This document shows positions 37,527 through 45,561 of a DNA stretch of 64,000 nt, piece by piece. Within the stretch, counting starts at the first letter, position 1. Every line of letters starts with the position of its first letter. The DNA lies in NCBI RefSeq assembly GCF_024054565.1, contig NZ_JAMXLR010000095.1, forward strand, positions 1 to 64,000, in the 5' to 3' direction. Made by a program: the position numbers and the translations under genes. The stretch is from Aeoliella straminimaris. GTDB taxonomy: Bacteria; Planctomycetota; Planctomycetia; Pirellulales; Lacipirellulaceae. The notes beneath the pieces were generated by a model. The model did not search any database. It worked only from the letters and a program-made list of their open reading frames with translations, and was not told where the DNA came from.

Positions 37527-38027
37527 CTAGGCCTGGCTGGCTACGCGGCCCAACTTCTTGGTCGATTTCCAAACGCGTCGAGCCAGCAGGTTGATCATCT
37601 CGGCACGCGAGAGTCGGTCGAAGGCGATCTCGCGGAAGGCCAGTTCGTCGGGAGAGAGTTGACGGTTGCCGTCGGCCGTGAGCAGACGGACCCGACCATC
37701 TGGCGAGCAGACAGTATGGGTGAGCGAATTACGCAGCTCTTCATCATTGAGCCCATCGAGCATGGCTCGCTGAATGACCTGTTGCTTGGGATTCAGCCCC
37801 AGTCGACGGCGCTGACCAACCAGGTGATAAATCTGATAGATGTTGATCAGCAGGAAGGCGGCGTGCCAGAACGCGGGCCCGTACATGGGATTCGGCGTAC
37901 AGGCCGAGAAGAAGATCAAGCCGAATGCCAACCCGAAACAGGTAAGCGTCCGTAGCCACAACATGTCGCGGCCAACAAACGATGCCAGGTAAAACAAGTT
38001 CGCGGCGTGAATGCACCAATCAGACAT
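37527..38027 (-). CDS. Popeye-like three-helix membrane protein
   Basis: 166 residues. Three hydrophobic helices occupy residues 6-70, with wording close to the N-terminus of Popeye-domain proteins: AANLFYLASFVGRDMLWLR, LTCFGLAFGLIFF, YGPAFWHAAFLLINIYQIYHL. The C-terminal half is soluble (DGLNDEELRNSL, LSPDELAFREIAFDRLSRAE) but is too short for the full cyclic-nucleotide-binding domain seen in animal POPDC proteins. Family assignment is by pattern memory. The stop codon directly abuts that of the multihaem cytochrome gene. Start ATG at 38027. Confidence 0.75.
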   Translation of the reverse strand: MSDWCIHAANLFYLASFVGRDMLWLRTLTCFGLAFGLIFFSACTPNPMYGPAFWHAAFLLINIYQIYHLVGQRRRLGLNPKQQVIQRAMLDGLNDEELRNSLTHTVCSPDGRVRLLTADGNRQLSPDELAFREIAFDRLSRAEMINLLARRVWKSTKKLGRVASQA

Positions 38028-38255
38028 GACTTCTCTGTTCCCGGTTGCACATTAGTTGTCGGTGGCGGGAAGGCGCACGTTGCCATGTTATGCTTGTTGC
38101 ATGGCGATGAAGCACCTCTCCTCAGGGTTGCCACGTACATAGTACGAATGCCGTGCCGAAACGGAGAAACGCCGAAAAAAGCAGGATCGGCGTATTTCAG
38201 AAGGTTGAATGCCGGTCACGCTGTACGTTGCCAGACCAGCAAGTGGATCGCGACG

Positions 38256-39440
38256 TTACTCCACGAAGTCCAGCGGGTGTTCGCTGTGGGGATCGTCGAT
38301 GCGGATGCTCTTGCGGCCCGCCAGGACGTCGTCGATCAGCGAACCGATGAGCGTCTTCCGCCAGCCACGGGCGAGGGTTGGCGCTTCGTCCGCCTTGCCC
38401 GCGTTGCCGAAGTCGAGTTGGTAAGCAATCATCTCGCGAATGTCGGTGGCGGTGCACGCCAGGCTGGTGGCCAGATTGGCTTTGCGACATACGCTGGTGA
38501 TGGCAGGTACCAGGACCTGTCCCAGCAGGTTGAGTTGCGGCGGCATCGCCTTGCCGCGCGGCGGGCGGATGTCGTCCAGCGAGGCATCGAGGCCACGCTG
38601 CACGCAATTGGCGATGTCGTCAATGCAGTTCTTCACTGGACGGTGATTCATGCCGCGCACGGCGCGAATCTTATCGGGCTTGGCGTTCTTGCGTTTGGCC
38701 AGCTCGACAATCAAGTCGTCGCGCAGCACCCTGCGGGGCGGCACGTCGCGGCGCTCGGCCTCGGCCTGGCGCCACATCCACAGTTCGCGGACGATGGCCA
38801 GATTGCGGGGGGCCAGGTTGCCAATGCCCGAGACGCGCTTCCAACGTTGCCGGGTGCGGGCCGCAGTGACTTCGTCGATGAAGGTCTCGGTTTCTTCTGC
38901 CAGCCAGTCGGTGCGTCCCAGCTTTTCGACCTTCAGCGCGATTCGTTCGTGCAGTTCGAACAGATAGCGGACGTCTTCCAGGGCGTAGTTGATCTGTGCG
39001 TCCGTTAGCGGCCGGCGGCGCCAATCGGTACGCTGCTCGCCCTTCTCGGCCTTCTTATTCAGAATACGGGTTACCACCGAGGCGTAGGCCGCGGGGTATT
39101 CGTGCGTACAGAAAGCGGCCGCCAACTGGGTATCGAACAAGTTGGCCGGCACGCGTCCCGTGCTGTTCAGAGAGAAATTGATCTCTTCCCGCGCTGCATG
39201 GGCGATGGTTAGATGGTCGCCTTCGGCCAGCGCCGTCCAAAAAGGAGTCAGGTCCTCGACTTCTTGCGGATCGACAACCGACATGCACCGATCGGTAACG
39301 ACCTGCACCAGGCAAAGTTGTGGTCGAAAGGTATCCTCGGACACAAATTCCGTATCGAATCCGACACGGTCTGAGTCGACAATCTCGCCGCAGAGCTCGG
39401 CAAGTTGTTCTTGGCTGGAGATCCGTTGGTAGTCGTCCAC
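38256..39440 (-). CDS. rnd: Ribonuclease D
   Basis: 394 residues. A DEDDy 3'-5' exonuclease domain has the catalytic acids visible in VGFDTEFVSEDTF (DXE), NLFDTQLAAAF (D) and YALEDVRYLFELH (Y and D). An HRDC domain follows (RNLAIVRELWMWRQAEAERRDVPPRRVLRDDLIVELAKR, here seen from about 215 to 285). RNase D trims 3' ends of tRNA precursors and other stable RNAs. Length fits the family (370-400). The start is GTG at 39440, inferred from the start of homology. It is the first gene after the gap to the NhaD-type antiporter on the same strand. Confidence 0.93.
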   Translation of the reverse strand: MDDYQRISSQEQLAELCGEIVDSDRVGFDTEFVSEDTFRPQLCLVQVVTDRCMSVVDPQEVEDLTPFWTALAEGDHLTIAHAAREEINFSLNSTGRVPANLFDTQLAAAFCTHEYPAAYASVVTRILNKKAEKGEQRTDWRRRPLTDAQINYALEDVRYLFELHERIALKVEKLGRTDWLAEETETFIDEVTAARTRQRWKRVSGIGNLAPRNLAIVRELWMWRQAEAERRDVPPRRVLRDDLIVELAKRKNAKPDKIRAVRGMNHRPVKNCIDDIANCVQRGLDASLDDIRPPRGKAMPPQLNLLGQVLVPAITSVCRKANLATSLACTATDIREMIAYQLDFGNAGKADEAPTLARGWRKTLIGSLIDDVLAGRKSIRIDDPHSEHPLDFVE

Positions 39441-39517
39441 GGGCGATTAGGGCAAGGAGGCAGGATGATTGAAGTTAGGCGATTGTAGCAGTTTCTGCCC
39501 CCAATGCGAATTGCCGG

Positions 39518-41200
39518 CTAGTAGATAATGGTCCAGGCAACGATAAACAGGATTGGCAGCAGGTACAGGCAACTGTAGCCAACGTAGCCAAAGAAGCTGG
39601 GCATCTTGACGCCCGCTTTTTCTGCGATTGCCCGCACCATGAAGTTCGGTCCATTGCCGATGTAGGTCATGGCACCCATGAACACGGCTCCCAGGCTGAT
39701 CGCCACCAGCACGGGGTGGTCGACGCTGGTGCCCGGTACGAGCTCGCCAAACAGACCCGGGGTGGTTTCGGCCGTTTTGAAGAACACCAAATAGGTGGGG
39801 GCATTATCCAGCACGCTGGAAAGCCCGCCGGTTAACCAGTAGTAGTGAATCGGAGCGAGTTTGCCATCCTCGGCTCCGATGAGTGTGCCGAGTTGGTGAC
39901 CGTACTCGCCCAGGATCTGCAACGCAGGCTGCATGCAAATAAAGATGCCACAGAACAACGCGGCCACCTCGACAATGGCGTGGTAGTTGAAGTTGTTTCG
40001 CTCGCGAATGGACTGATTTCCCAGGTGCAATGCGATGGCTACCAGGGCGAGTTGCACGATCTCGCGCGAGAACATCCACGGGTGAACGTCGGTGCCGGGC
40101 AAGGTCTTGGTAGGATCCAACAACGCCACGGCCAGCACAACACCCAGCAGCAGCGGAATGTTCATGGCCAATCCCTCGAATCGCAACTTGGTAGTGTGCG
40201 TGATGTCGCGATAGATGTCGGCCACTGTTTCGCGGCGGTAGTAAGCGAACTCGTCCAGCACCAGGTACATGGCGATCAGCAGGCCGTTGCACAACAGCCA
40301 TGGCTTCCACAACGCATGCAGGGTCCAGGTAAAGCTCACGCCCTCCAAGTAACCCAGGAACAACGGAGGATCGCCGATTGGCAGCAAGCAACCGCCGCAA
40401 TTGCAGACCACGAAGATGAAGAACACCACGGTGTGCACCACATGCTGGCGTTCCTTGTTGGTTTCCAGCAGCGGTCGAATGAGCACCATCGCGGCGCCCG
40501 TGGTGCCGATGAAGCTGGCCAGCAAACCACCCGCAGCAATGAACGAGGCATTGGTCATGGGGTTGGCCCGCAGGTCGCCACCAATGCGAATGCCACCGCT
40601 GATGGTGTACAGGCTGAACAACAGCACGATGAACGGAATGAACTCGCTGATCAGGGCGTTGCCCAGGATGGCATTCACCATGCTCCAGTTGGCCCCATCG
40701 GATGTCGGCGCGGCCACATAGTGAAAGGGCCAGTGACCGTCGATCGGGTGCGAGTGCATGAAGGCGTAGTACAGCAGCGTTAGCACGCCCAGCGAGGCGG
40801 CCACTTTGAATCGATTGAGATTGCCTTCCCACCAGTGTTCGACGTGAGGAATCAGGGGGAACACTGCGATGGCCCCCAGCAGCAGCACGAACGGTATCAC
40901 CGTATAGAACGGCGGCGCTTTTGACTCGTGCACCACTGCGTCGCCTTCGTCCGCAGCGTGACTCTGCTCGACCGGCGGGGCCGCATCGTGGTGTTCGCCC
41001 GTGGTCTCTTCATGCGTGTCGGCATGCCCACCGTGCGAGAGATTGTCGACAATCAGCCGAGTGCCATATTGAGGCAAGCCCAGCGCCGCGGCGACGGCAT
41101 AGGCCAGCACCAGGGCCACAATGGAGGTGACAACCGGGGCACTGGAGCCGTGACCTGAGCTATGAGACATAGGAGCTGTTGTGGTAGCAGTGGCGTTCAT
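39518..41200 (-). CDS. NhaD-type sodium:proton antiporter
   Basis: About 560 residues. There is one N-terminal helix (VVTSIVALVLAYAVAAALGL), a long polar loop very rich in His, Asp and Glu (about 45-90), then about eleven to twelve membrane helices with NhaD/ArsB-like wording: ALISEFIPFIVLLFSLYTISGG, FIGTTGAAMVLIRPLL, CNCGGCLLPIGDPPLFLG, TGGLSSVLDNAPTYLVFF, AMTYIGNGPNFMVRAIAE. These are the paired GD/ND half-motifs of the ion transporter superfamily. The ATG at 41200 was chosen over a longer frame to 41296; no strong SD at any candidate. Sodium specificity is inferred from family, not seen. Confidence 0.9.
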   Translation of the reverse strand: MNATATTTAPMSHSSGHGSSAPVVTSIVALVLAYAVAAALGLPQYGTRLIVDNLSHGGHADTHEETTGEHHDAAPPVEQSHAADEGDAVVHESKAPPFYTVIPFVLLLGAIAVFPLIPHVEHWWEGNLNRFKVAASLGVLTLLYYAFMHSHPIDGHWPFHYVAAPTSDGANWSMVNAILGNALISEFIPFIVLLFSLYTISGGIRIGGDLRANPMTNASFIAAGGLLASFIGTTGAAMVLIRPLLETNKERQHVVHTVVFFIFVVCNCGGCLLPIGDPPLFLGYLEGVSFTWTLHALWKPWLLCNGLLIAMYLVLDEFAYYRRETVADIYRDITHTTKLRFEGLAMNIPLLLGVVLAVALLDPTKTLPGTDVHPWMFSREIVQLALVAIALHLGNQSIRERNNFNYHAIVEVAALFCGIFICMQPALQILGEYGHQLGTLIGAEDGKLAPIHYYWLTGGLSSVLDNAPTYLVFFKTAETTPGLFGELVPGTSVDHPVLVAISLGAVFMGAMTYIGNGPNFMVRAIAEKAGVKMPSFFGYVGYSCLYLLPILFIVAWTIIY

Positions 41201-41496
41201 GTTGGCGCTAGTATTACTCCGTGACAGATGCACCCGGCGCGACGCGCGGTAGCGTCGCAGACCATTCGGAGCCGCATCAATGGGAGTCGCCAACACAACG
41301 TTTCGGAGGGTTGCCGCCTGTCCCTGCAGCTCTCAAGGGTAGATCACGCCGCATACCAAGCCTGGTGAAGGCCGGGCTGCGGAGTCACTAGCGAAGCACC
41401 GATTTGATAGAATCAGTACTATCGATGCAAGAGGACCCAATTGGCACGCTCGTGCCGCTGCTGCGCGATGGACTGTTCCGGATAAGATAGATAAAC

Positions 41497-42210
41497 ATGG
41501 TGAAACTGTTGGTTAGCGTCCGCAATGCTGCTGAAGCCACCGAGGCCATGGCAGGTGGCGCGGACTGGATCGACGTGAAACAGCCCGCTGCAGGAGCACT
41601 TGGCATGCCCAAGTGCAGTGATCTGGCCGATGTGGTCGTGCGAGTGGCCGGCCAACTTCCCGTGAGTACCGCCCTGGGCGAACTCTGCGAATTCAGCGAC
41701 TCGCAGCGGCTCGCTGGGATTCCATGGCCAGGAATCTCATGGGCCAAAGTGGGCCTCAGTGGTTGTGGCATATTGGCCGATTGGGCTGCACGCCTTTGCA
41801 CGCTTCGCAACGAATTGCCTGCTTCCACATCGCTGGTAGCCGTGGTGTACGCCGATCGAGCCACCAGCAACGCGCCCGAGCCCGAAGAGGTGCTGCGAGT
41901 CGCCAGCGAACTCGGGCTGCGTGCACTGCTGGTCGACACTTTCGACAAAACGGCTGGAGGACTCTTCAATTGGTTCTCGCCAGCACGGCTGGAGGAGTTG
42001 TTTGCGGCAGCCCACCGGCAGGGCATGATCGCAGTGGCCGCCGGAAGTCTGCGCCCTGCGCAGATGCCCCTGGCCATGGATGCGGGCGCGGATGTCATCG
42101 CGGTGCGGGGGGCGGCCTGCCTGGACCAGAGGCGAACCGCACCCGTTTGTCGTCATCAGGTTCAGCGACTGCGCACTGCAATCCCCGGCCGAAATATTGA
42201 ATTTTCTTGA
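41497..42210 (+). CDS. mfnB: (5-formylfuran-3-yl)methyl phosphate synthase, MfnB/DUF556
   Basis: 237 residues forming a TIM-barrel of the DUF556 family. Landmarks are VKLLVSVRNAAEATEAMAGG, ADWIDVKQPAAGALGMP with a catalytic-type Lys, SWAKVGLSGCG with the second Lys, and LVDTFDKTAGGLFNW. In methanogens and C1-metabolising bacteria the enzyme makes the furan precursor of methanofuran from glyceraldehyde-3-phosphate. Planctomycetes carry C1 transfer genes using methanofuran and H4MPT, so a cytosolic role in that pathway is likely, but no other pathway gene is in this window. A promoter-like TTGACA/GATAAT overlaps its stop codon. Confidence 0.9.
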   Translation: MVKLLVSVRNAAEATEAMAGGADWIDVKQPAAGALGMPKCSDLADVVVRVAGQLPVSTALGELCEFSDSQRLAGIPWPGISWAKVGLSGCGILADWAARLCTLRNELPASTSLVAVVYADRATSNAPEPEEVLRVASELGLRALLVDTFDKTAGGLFNWFSPARLEELFAAAHRQGMIAVAAGSLRPAQMPLAMDAGADVIAVRGAACLDQRRTAPVCRHQVQRLRTAIPGRNIEFS

Positions 42211-42234
42211 CATGCCTTACTGGATGGGGATAAT
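42207..42234 (+). promoter_or_regulatory. Sigma-70-type promoter after mfnB
   Basis: TTGACA (42207-42212, overlapping the mfnB stop) and GATAAT (42229-42234) are separated by 16 bases, which is near consensus. It would drive the small gene at 42594 and perhaps the PHA-family gene after it, with a leader of about 350 bases. Confidence 0.5.
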
Positions 42235-42593
42235 CCGACGCTAGCAGCAGTCGTGCGCGCGGGTGCGTTCGTCTGCGATGCTTGGCGGCCATCGCGGGCT
42301 GGTGTTTGCACTCGGGCGACTGTTCCTAATCGTGAATCAAGGTCGTTCAACACGGCTTGATCACGCTGAGTTGTTAACACTGGGCGGCGGAAGGTGGGGG
42401 CTCTGGCGTCAGCCAACGACATCGAATGCTTTGACATACGTGATCCTCAAGGATTGACTTCCTTCAGGTATTGACGGGCCTACTCGTGGGGGGAGCCGGT
42501 CGGGACGTATGCCGATGCAGTTCGAAGCCGTGATCGACCGCTACTTATCCGCTTCTCTTTTGCATAAATCGACCGTTGAAAAGGGAGGTCCAC
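42211..42593. other. Intergenic stretch after mfnB
   Basis: About 380 bases holding the promoter just described and nothing else I can assign. No stable hairpin with a T run was found. Confidence 0.4.
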
Positions 42594-42815
42594 GTGAGGC
42601 AGGTATCTGTACTGGACGCCATTCGCGATGGAATGTGGGACTACGAGCCGGAGAGTATTGCGGCCGAAGAATACAATGCCACACGAGCCATGCCGGGCAC
42701 CAGGGCTAAGCTGAATGTGTTGGCAAGCCGGGCCGAGCAAGGCTTGCCACTGTGGCACGACGAGGATCGAGTGTCCTACGACGACGGAGTGGATCGGCCA
42801 CCCGAAGGCGAGTAA
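42594..42815 (+). CDS. Small planctomycete protein (73 residues)
   Basis: The frame reads MRQVSVLDAIRDGMWDYEPE, then TRAMPGTRAKLNVLASRAEQ, GLPLWHDEDRVSYDD. GTG at 42594 is chosen because GGGAGG lies five bases upstream. The acidic composition, good SD and compact helical look support a real gene. I recall similar short proteins in Pirellulales but cannot name a family. No catalytic motif visible. It may share a transcript with the next gene (193 bases apart). Confidence 0.7.
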   Translation: MRQVSVLDAIRDGMWDYEPESIAAEEYNATRAMPGTRAKLNVLASRAEQGLPLWHDEDRVSYDDGVDRPPEGE

Positions 42816-43008
42816 CTCCATCTAACACTAGCAAGTCTTTTTGTCGTCGAACGGGCCATCCGGCTGGGCGAATTGGCGAAGTTGCGGTAGTCTAGTCGTC
42901 TTTCCCTCCTACAATGAGGGATCGTAACGACGTATTGCTAGCCGGCGGACGAAGGTGCCTGCCCGGCTCCCGGATTCACTGCTACCAAGCTTGGAGGCTT
43001 TCGCGGCC

Positions 43009-43326
43009 ATGCCCCAGTTCAATATCTCGGTGCCCCACTACACCACCAAGGAAGAAGCCACTGAGAAGGTCAAGTTTCTGCTCGAAAGATTAGGCGACAC
43101 CTACGGCAACCTCATCAAAGACCTGAAGCAAGACTTCCAAGGCGATAAGCTGGACTTCTCGTTCCGCACCATGGGAGCCACCGTGACCGGCGAGGGGACG
43201 GTCGACGACGAACACGTGCATGTCAAAGGCAATCTGCCTATGACACTCATGATGTTCAAGGGCAAGATCGAGTCGGATCTGAAGAACTCGTTACAAAAGC
43301 TGATGGCGCCCAAGAAGAAAAGCTGA
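43009..43326 (+). CDS. PHA-system (polyhydroxyalkanoic acid granule region) family protein
   Basis: 105 residues: MPQFNISVPHYTTKEEATEK opens the sequence, then a helix, the beta stretch KLDFSFRTMGATVTGEGTV and DEHVHVKGNLPMTLMMFKGKIESDL. Pattern and length fit the family annotated as polyhydroxyalkanoic acid system/granule region protein. The fold resembles a helix-grip (START-like) lipid-binding domain. Real PHA genes are absent nearby, so the name may be only a family label. The ATG at 43009 sits 11 bases after GGAGG; the frame continues 18 codons upstream without better support. Confidence 0.7.
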   Translation: MPQFNISVPHYTTKEEATEKVKFLLERLGDTYGNLIKDLKQDFQGDKLDFSFRTMGATVTGEGTVDDEHVHVKGNLPMTLMMFKGKIESDLKNSLQKLMAPKKKS

Positions 43327-43331
43327 GAGGC

Positions 43332-44453
43332 TCATTCTGCGCCGTCTAACTCGAGATGGATCGTATCGCCTTCGACGCGCGCGGCGAGTCCAGCGGCGTT
43401 GCAGGCCGCCTGCAATAGCTCGTCCAGATCGGCCTGCTTCACTTCAAAGCTGACACGCTGGTTCAGCGTCTGCTCGTCAACCTGCGGATCGACCTGCAGT
43501 TGTTTGCCAAGCTGCCGGGCCAGTTGCGTCAGCATGGGCCCGATGGGTTGCTGCTGTACGCGCAGGGAGTAGACCTGTTTGTCACCACGGCGTGGTCGCG
43601 TTTGCGGCCGTGATCTGGCTGTTGTGGCGGCGGGCTTTACTCCACCGAGTGCCTCGTGTTGTTCGACGGTGGTCGCGATCCAAACTTGCGACTTCTGGGA
43701 GCTGTCCGCGATGGCGTCGGGTTGCAGGTTTGCCGCGGCGGGTTCTTCCAGCACTGTGCGATCGTACAGCCGCCGCCACACCACCGGGCGCTCGATGGGC
43801 GCAATGCGAATGGCCCGGCCATTGCTCGTGGGTTCCCAACGCAAGTCGAATCCCGATAGCACCGTGGTCAGTTGGTCCGCCACGCTGAGTGCGGTGAGTT
43901 GGCTGGCGGGCCAGACGTCGTGGGGCACCTTATCGAGGTTTTCGATGCGAACACCACCGCGCTGCCCAAGTTGTTCGACCAACCTGCGAGGCTCCGCCAA
44001 ACGGGGTATTTCCATGGTCACTTTGGCCAGCATCCGGCGGCTAGCTGCCGAGGGAAGTTCGGCAGCCTGTTCTCGCGCAATTGCCAGCAACGTGCGGAAC
44101 TCGCGAACGTTTGCCGGGGGGCCTACGTATATAAGAGTGTCGTCTGCCACCCACGCTGCATCGCCCTGGTTGGCCAGGGTGTCAAGCAGTTCGGACAACG
44201 GAGTGTTTTTGACCGAAAGATTCACTTCGCTGGACGGATCCACGCGGCGATCTAGCCAGATGCAGAATCGTTGCGATTCCTGCAATCGTTCCACGGCTTG
44301 CCGCAGAGGTACACCTCGCCAGCTAACAGTTATTGGCGTATTTGGCCGCTGCGGTGGCCCGGCGCTGGCCAGCGGGTGTCGCGGGCCGAAGAGGGCTAGA
44401 ACCCCGCAAACAAAGAGTATTTCGCTTCGCCACCGCTGCCGCAAATAGTGCAT
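43332..44453 (-). CDS. STN (secretin/TonB short N-terminal) domain-containing protein
   Basis: 373 residues. A signal-like N-terminus (ILFVCGVLALFGPRHPLASA) precedes a small STN-like domain: ITVSWRGVPLRQAVERLQES, then LSVKNTPLSELLDTLANQGD. A second similar copy is at the C-terminus (YSLRVQQQPIGPMLTQLARQ, KQADLDELLQAACNAAG). Such pairs occur in secretin-associated or TonB-signal proteins, and in planctomycetes as stand-alone exported proteins. The middle (about 220-270) is Pro/Arg-rich and disordered. No secretin or TonB gene is adjacent. The ATG at 44453 is used. It converges on the PHA-family gene with a 5-base gap. Confidence 0.8.
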   Translation of the reverse strand: MHYLRQRWRSEILFVCGVLALFGPRHPLASAGPPQRPNTPITVSWRGVPLRQAVERLQESQRFCIWLDRRVDPSSEVNLSVKNTPLSELLDTLANQGDAAWVADDTLIYVGPPANVREFRTLLAIAREQAAELPSAASRRMLAKVTMEIPRLAEPRRLVEQLGQRGGVRIENLDKVPHDVWPASQLTALSVADQLTTVLSGFDLRWEPTSNGRAIRIAPIERPVVWRRLYDRTVLEEPAAANLQPDAIADSSQKSQVWIATTVEQHEALGGVKPAATTARSRPQTRPRRGDKQVYSLRVQQQPIGPMLTQLARQLGKQLQVDPQVDEQTLNQRVSFEVKQADLDELLQAACNAAGLAARVEGDTIHLELDGAE

Positions 44454-44854
44454 GATGCGTGGCGACCCAGGGGCTAGGGGGTAGAGCGTCGTGGCCGCCA
44501 GCAGTACCGATTGGGGGCCGTGACAAACGATTAGCCCTCCATTTTAATTGGCTATACCGGCAACTGGCAAGTGAAATGTGTGGGGCGACATTTGGGTTCA
44601 GGGTGCCGGAAAACTTTTGCTTGTGCGGTTTGCAAGCTTGATTAAACTCGGAATCAGGGGGCTAGCAAATAGCGGCCCACTTCGCGATGGGAAATGAAGT
44701 TCGTCGCGGACGCTTGTGCGAAATCTTTTTCGAATAGGAACAGCGGTCTCGCGTGATGCGAGGCGTTCACGGGACGAACATCTGCCGACGGAACCGGCAG
44801 TGCGTCAGGCGTCGGGATTCGACGCAATGCCCAATGTCAGGTAGGAGTATCAAC
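44454..44854. other. Divergent intergenic region
   Basis: About 400 bases between the STN gene and the TPR gene. It is AT-richer around 44600-44740, as expected for promoters in both directions. A possible but poor pair is TTGCTT...GATTAA near 44620-44645. No gene is supported. Confidence 0.4.
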
Positions 44855-45517
44855 GTGGATATCGACTCATCCCGCGCCCCCATCCTTGTGAAGTTCTATC
44901 ACGAGTACCTCGATGAGCAGGATTCGGCTGCCTTCATCCAACGCGTAGCTCGACGCTACACCTGCGCCAGTCTCGAACGCGTGGCGGCCATGGGCGATCG
45001 CATTGCCCGCCGTGGCGCTGTGCTGGCCCTGGGTTTCATGGGCGATTACAGTTCCAACGCGGTGATGGGCCGGGCCCTGATCGACCGCGATCGAGGTGTT
45101 CGCACCATTGCCGAAAACGGCATTCGCGACCTGTGGTGCCGGGTCGGCAGCCGCGAGCAACGACTGACCCTGCGGACCATCATGCGACTGAACCAGACCA
45201 AGGAATACCAGCGGGCCATCGATCAGGCCAACGAACTGATCCACGAATCGCCCTGGATTGCCGAGGCGTGGTGCCAACGCGGCACGGCCCACTATCACCT
45301 GGGACAATACGACGCCGCGATTCGCGACTCGCACCAGGCCCTGGAAATCAATCCCTACCACTTCACGGCTGCCGCCGGCATGGGACAGTGCTATTTGCTG
45401 CTGGATAATCCCGTCTCGGCGCTCGAGTCGTTCCGTCGCGCTCTGCGATTGAACCCCAGTATGGAAGAAGTGCGAGCACAGGTCATCCAACTGCAACGCT
45501 CAATCAAGGGCGAGTAG
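44855..45517 (+). CDS. TPR-repeat protein
   Basis: 220 residues, cytosolic. The first half is helical (LVKFYHEYLDEQDSAAFIQRV, RRGAVLALGFMGDYSSNAVMG) and resembles HEAT-like repeats. The second half has tetratricopeptide units: AWCQRGTAHYHLGQYDAAIRDSHQALEINP, visible from about residue 135, and CYLLLDNPVSALESFRRALRLNP. TPR proteins are protein-interaction scaffolds; no partner is obvious. GTG at 44855 is chosen because AGGAG lies seven bases upstream; the ATG at 44834 and ATG at 44753 lack this. Confidence 0.82.
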   Translation: MDIDSSRAPILVKFYHEYLDEQDSAAFIQRVARRYTCASLERVAAMGDRIARRGAVLALGFMGDYSSNAVMGRALIDRDRGVRTIAENGIRDLWCRVGSREQRLTLRTIMRLNQTKEYQRAIDQANELIHESPWIAEAWCQRGTAHYHLGQYDAAIRDSHQALEINPYHFTAAAGMGQCYLLLDNPVSALESFRRALRLNPSMEEVRAQVIQLQRSIKGE

Positions 45518-45561
45518 TCACACCTGAGTGACTGCCCACCACAGTCCCGATTCGCTTTGCG

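Noticed and set aside
38007-39008. Open frame of 333 codons on the plus strand opposite ribonuclease D
   Set aside because: It lies wholly antisense to a gene with clear catalytic motifs, lacks an SD and homology, and is typical of GC-rich shadow frames.
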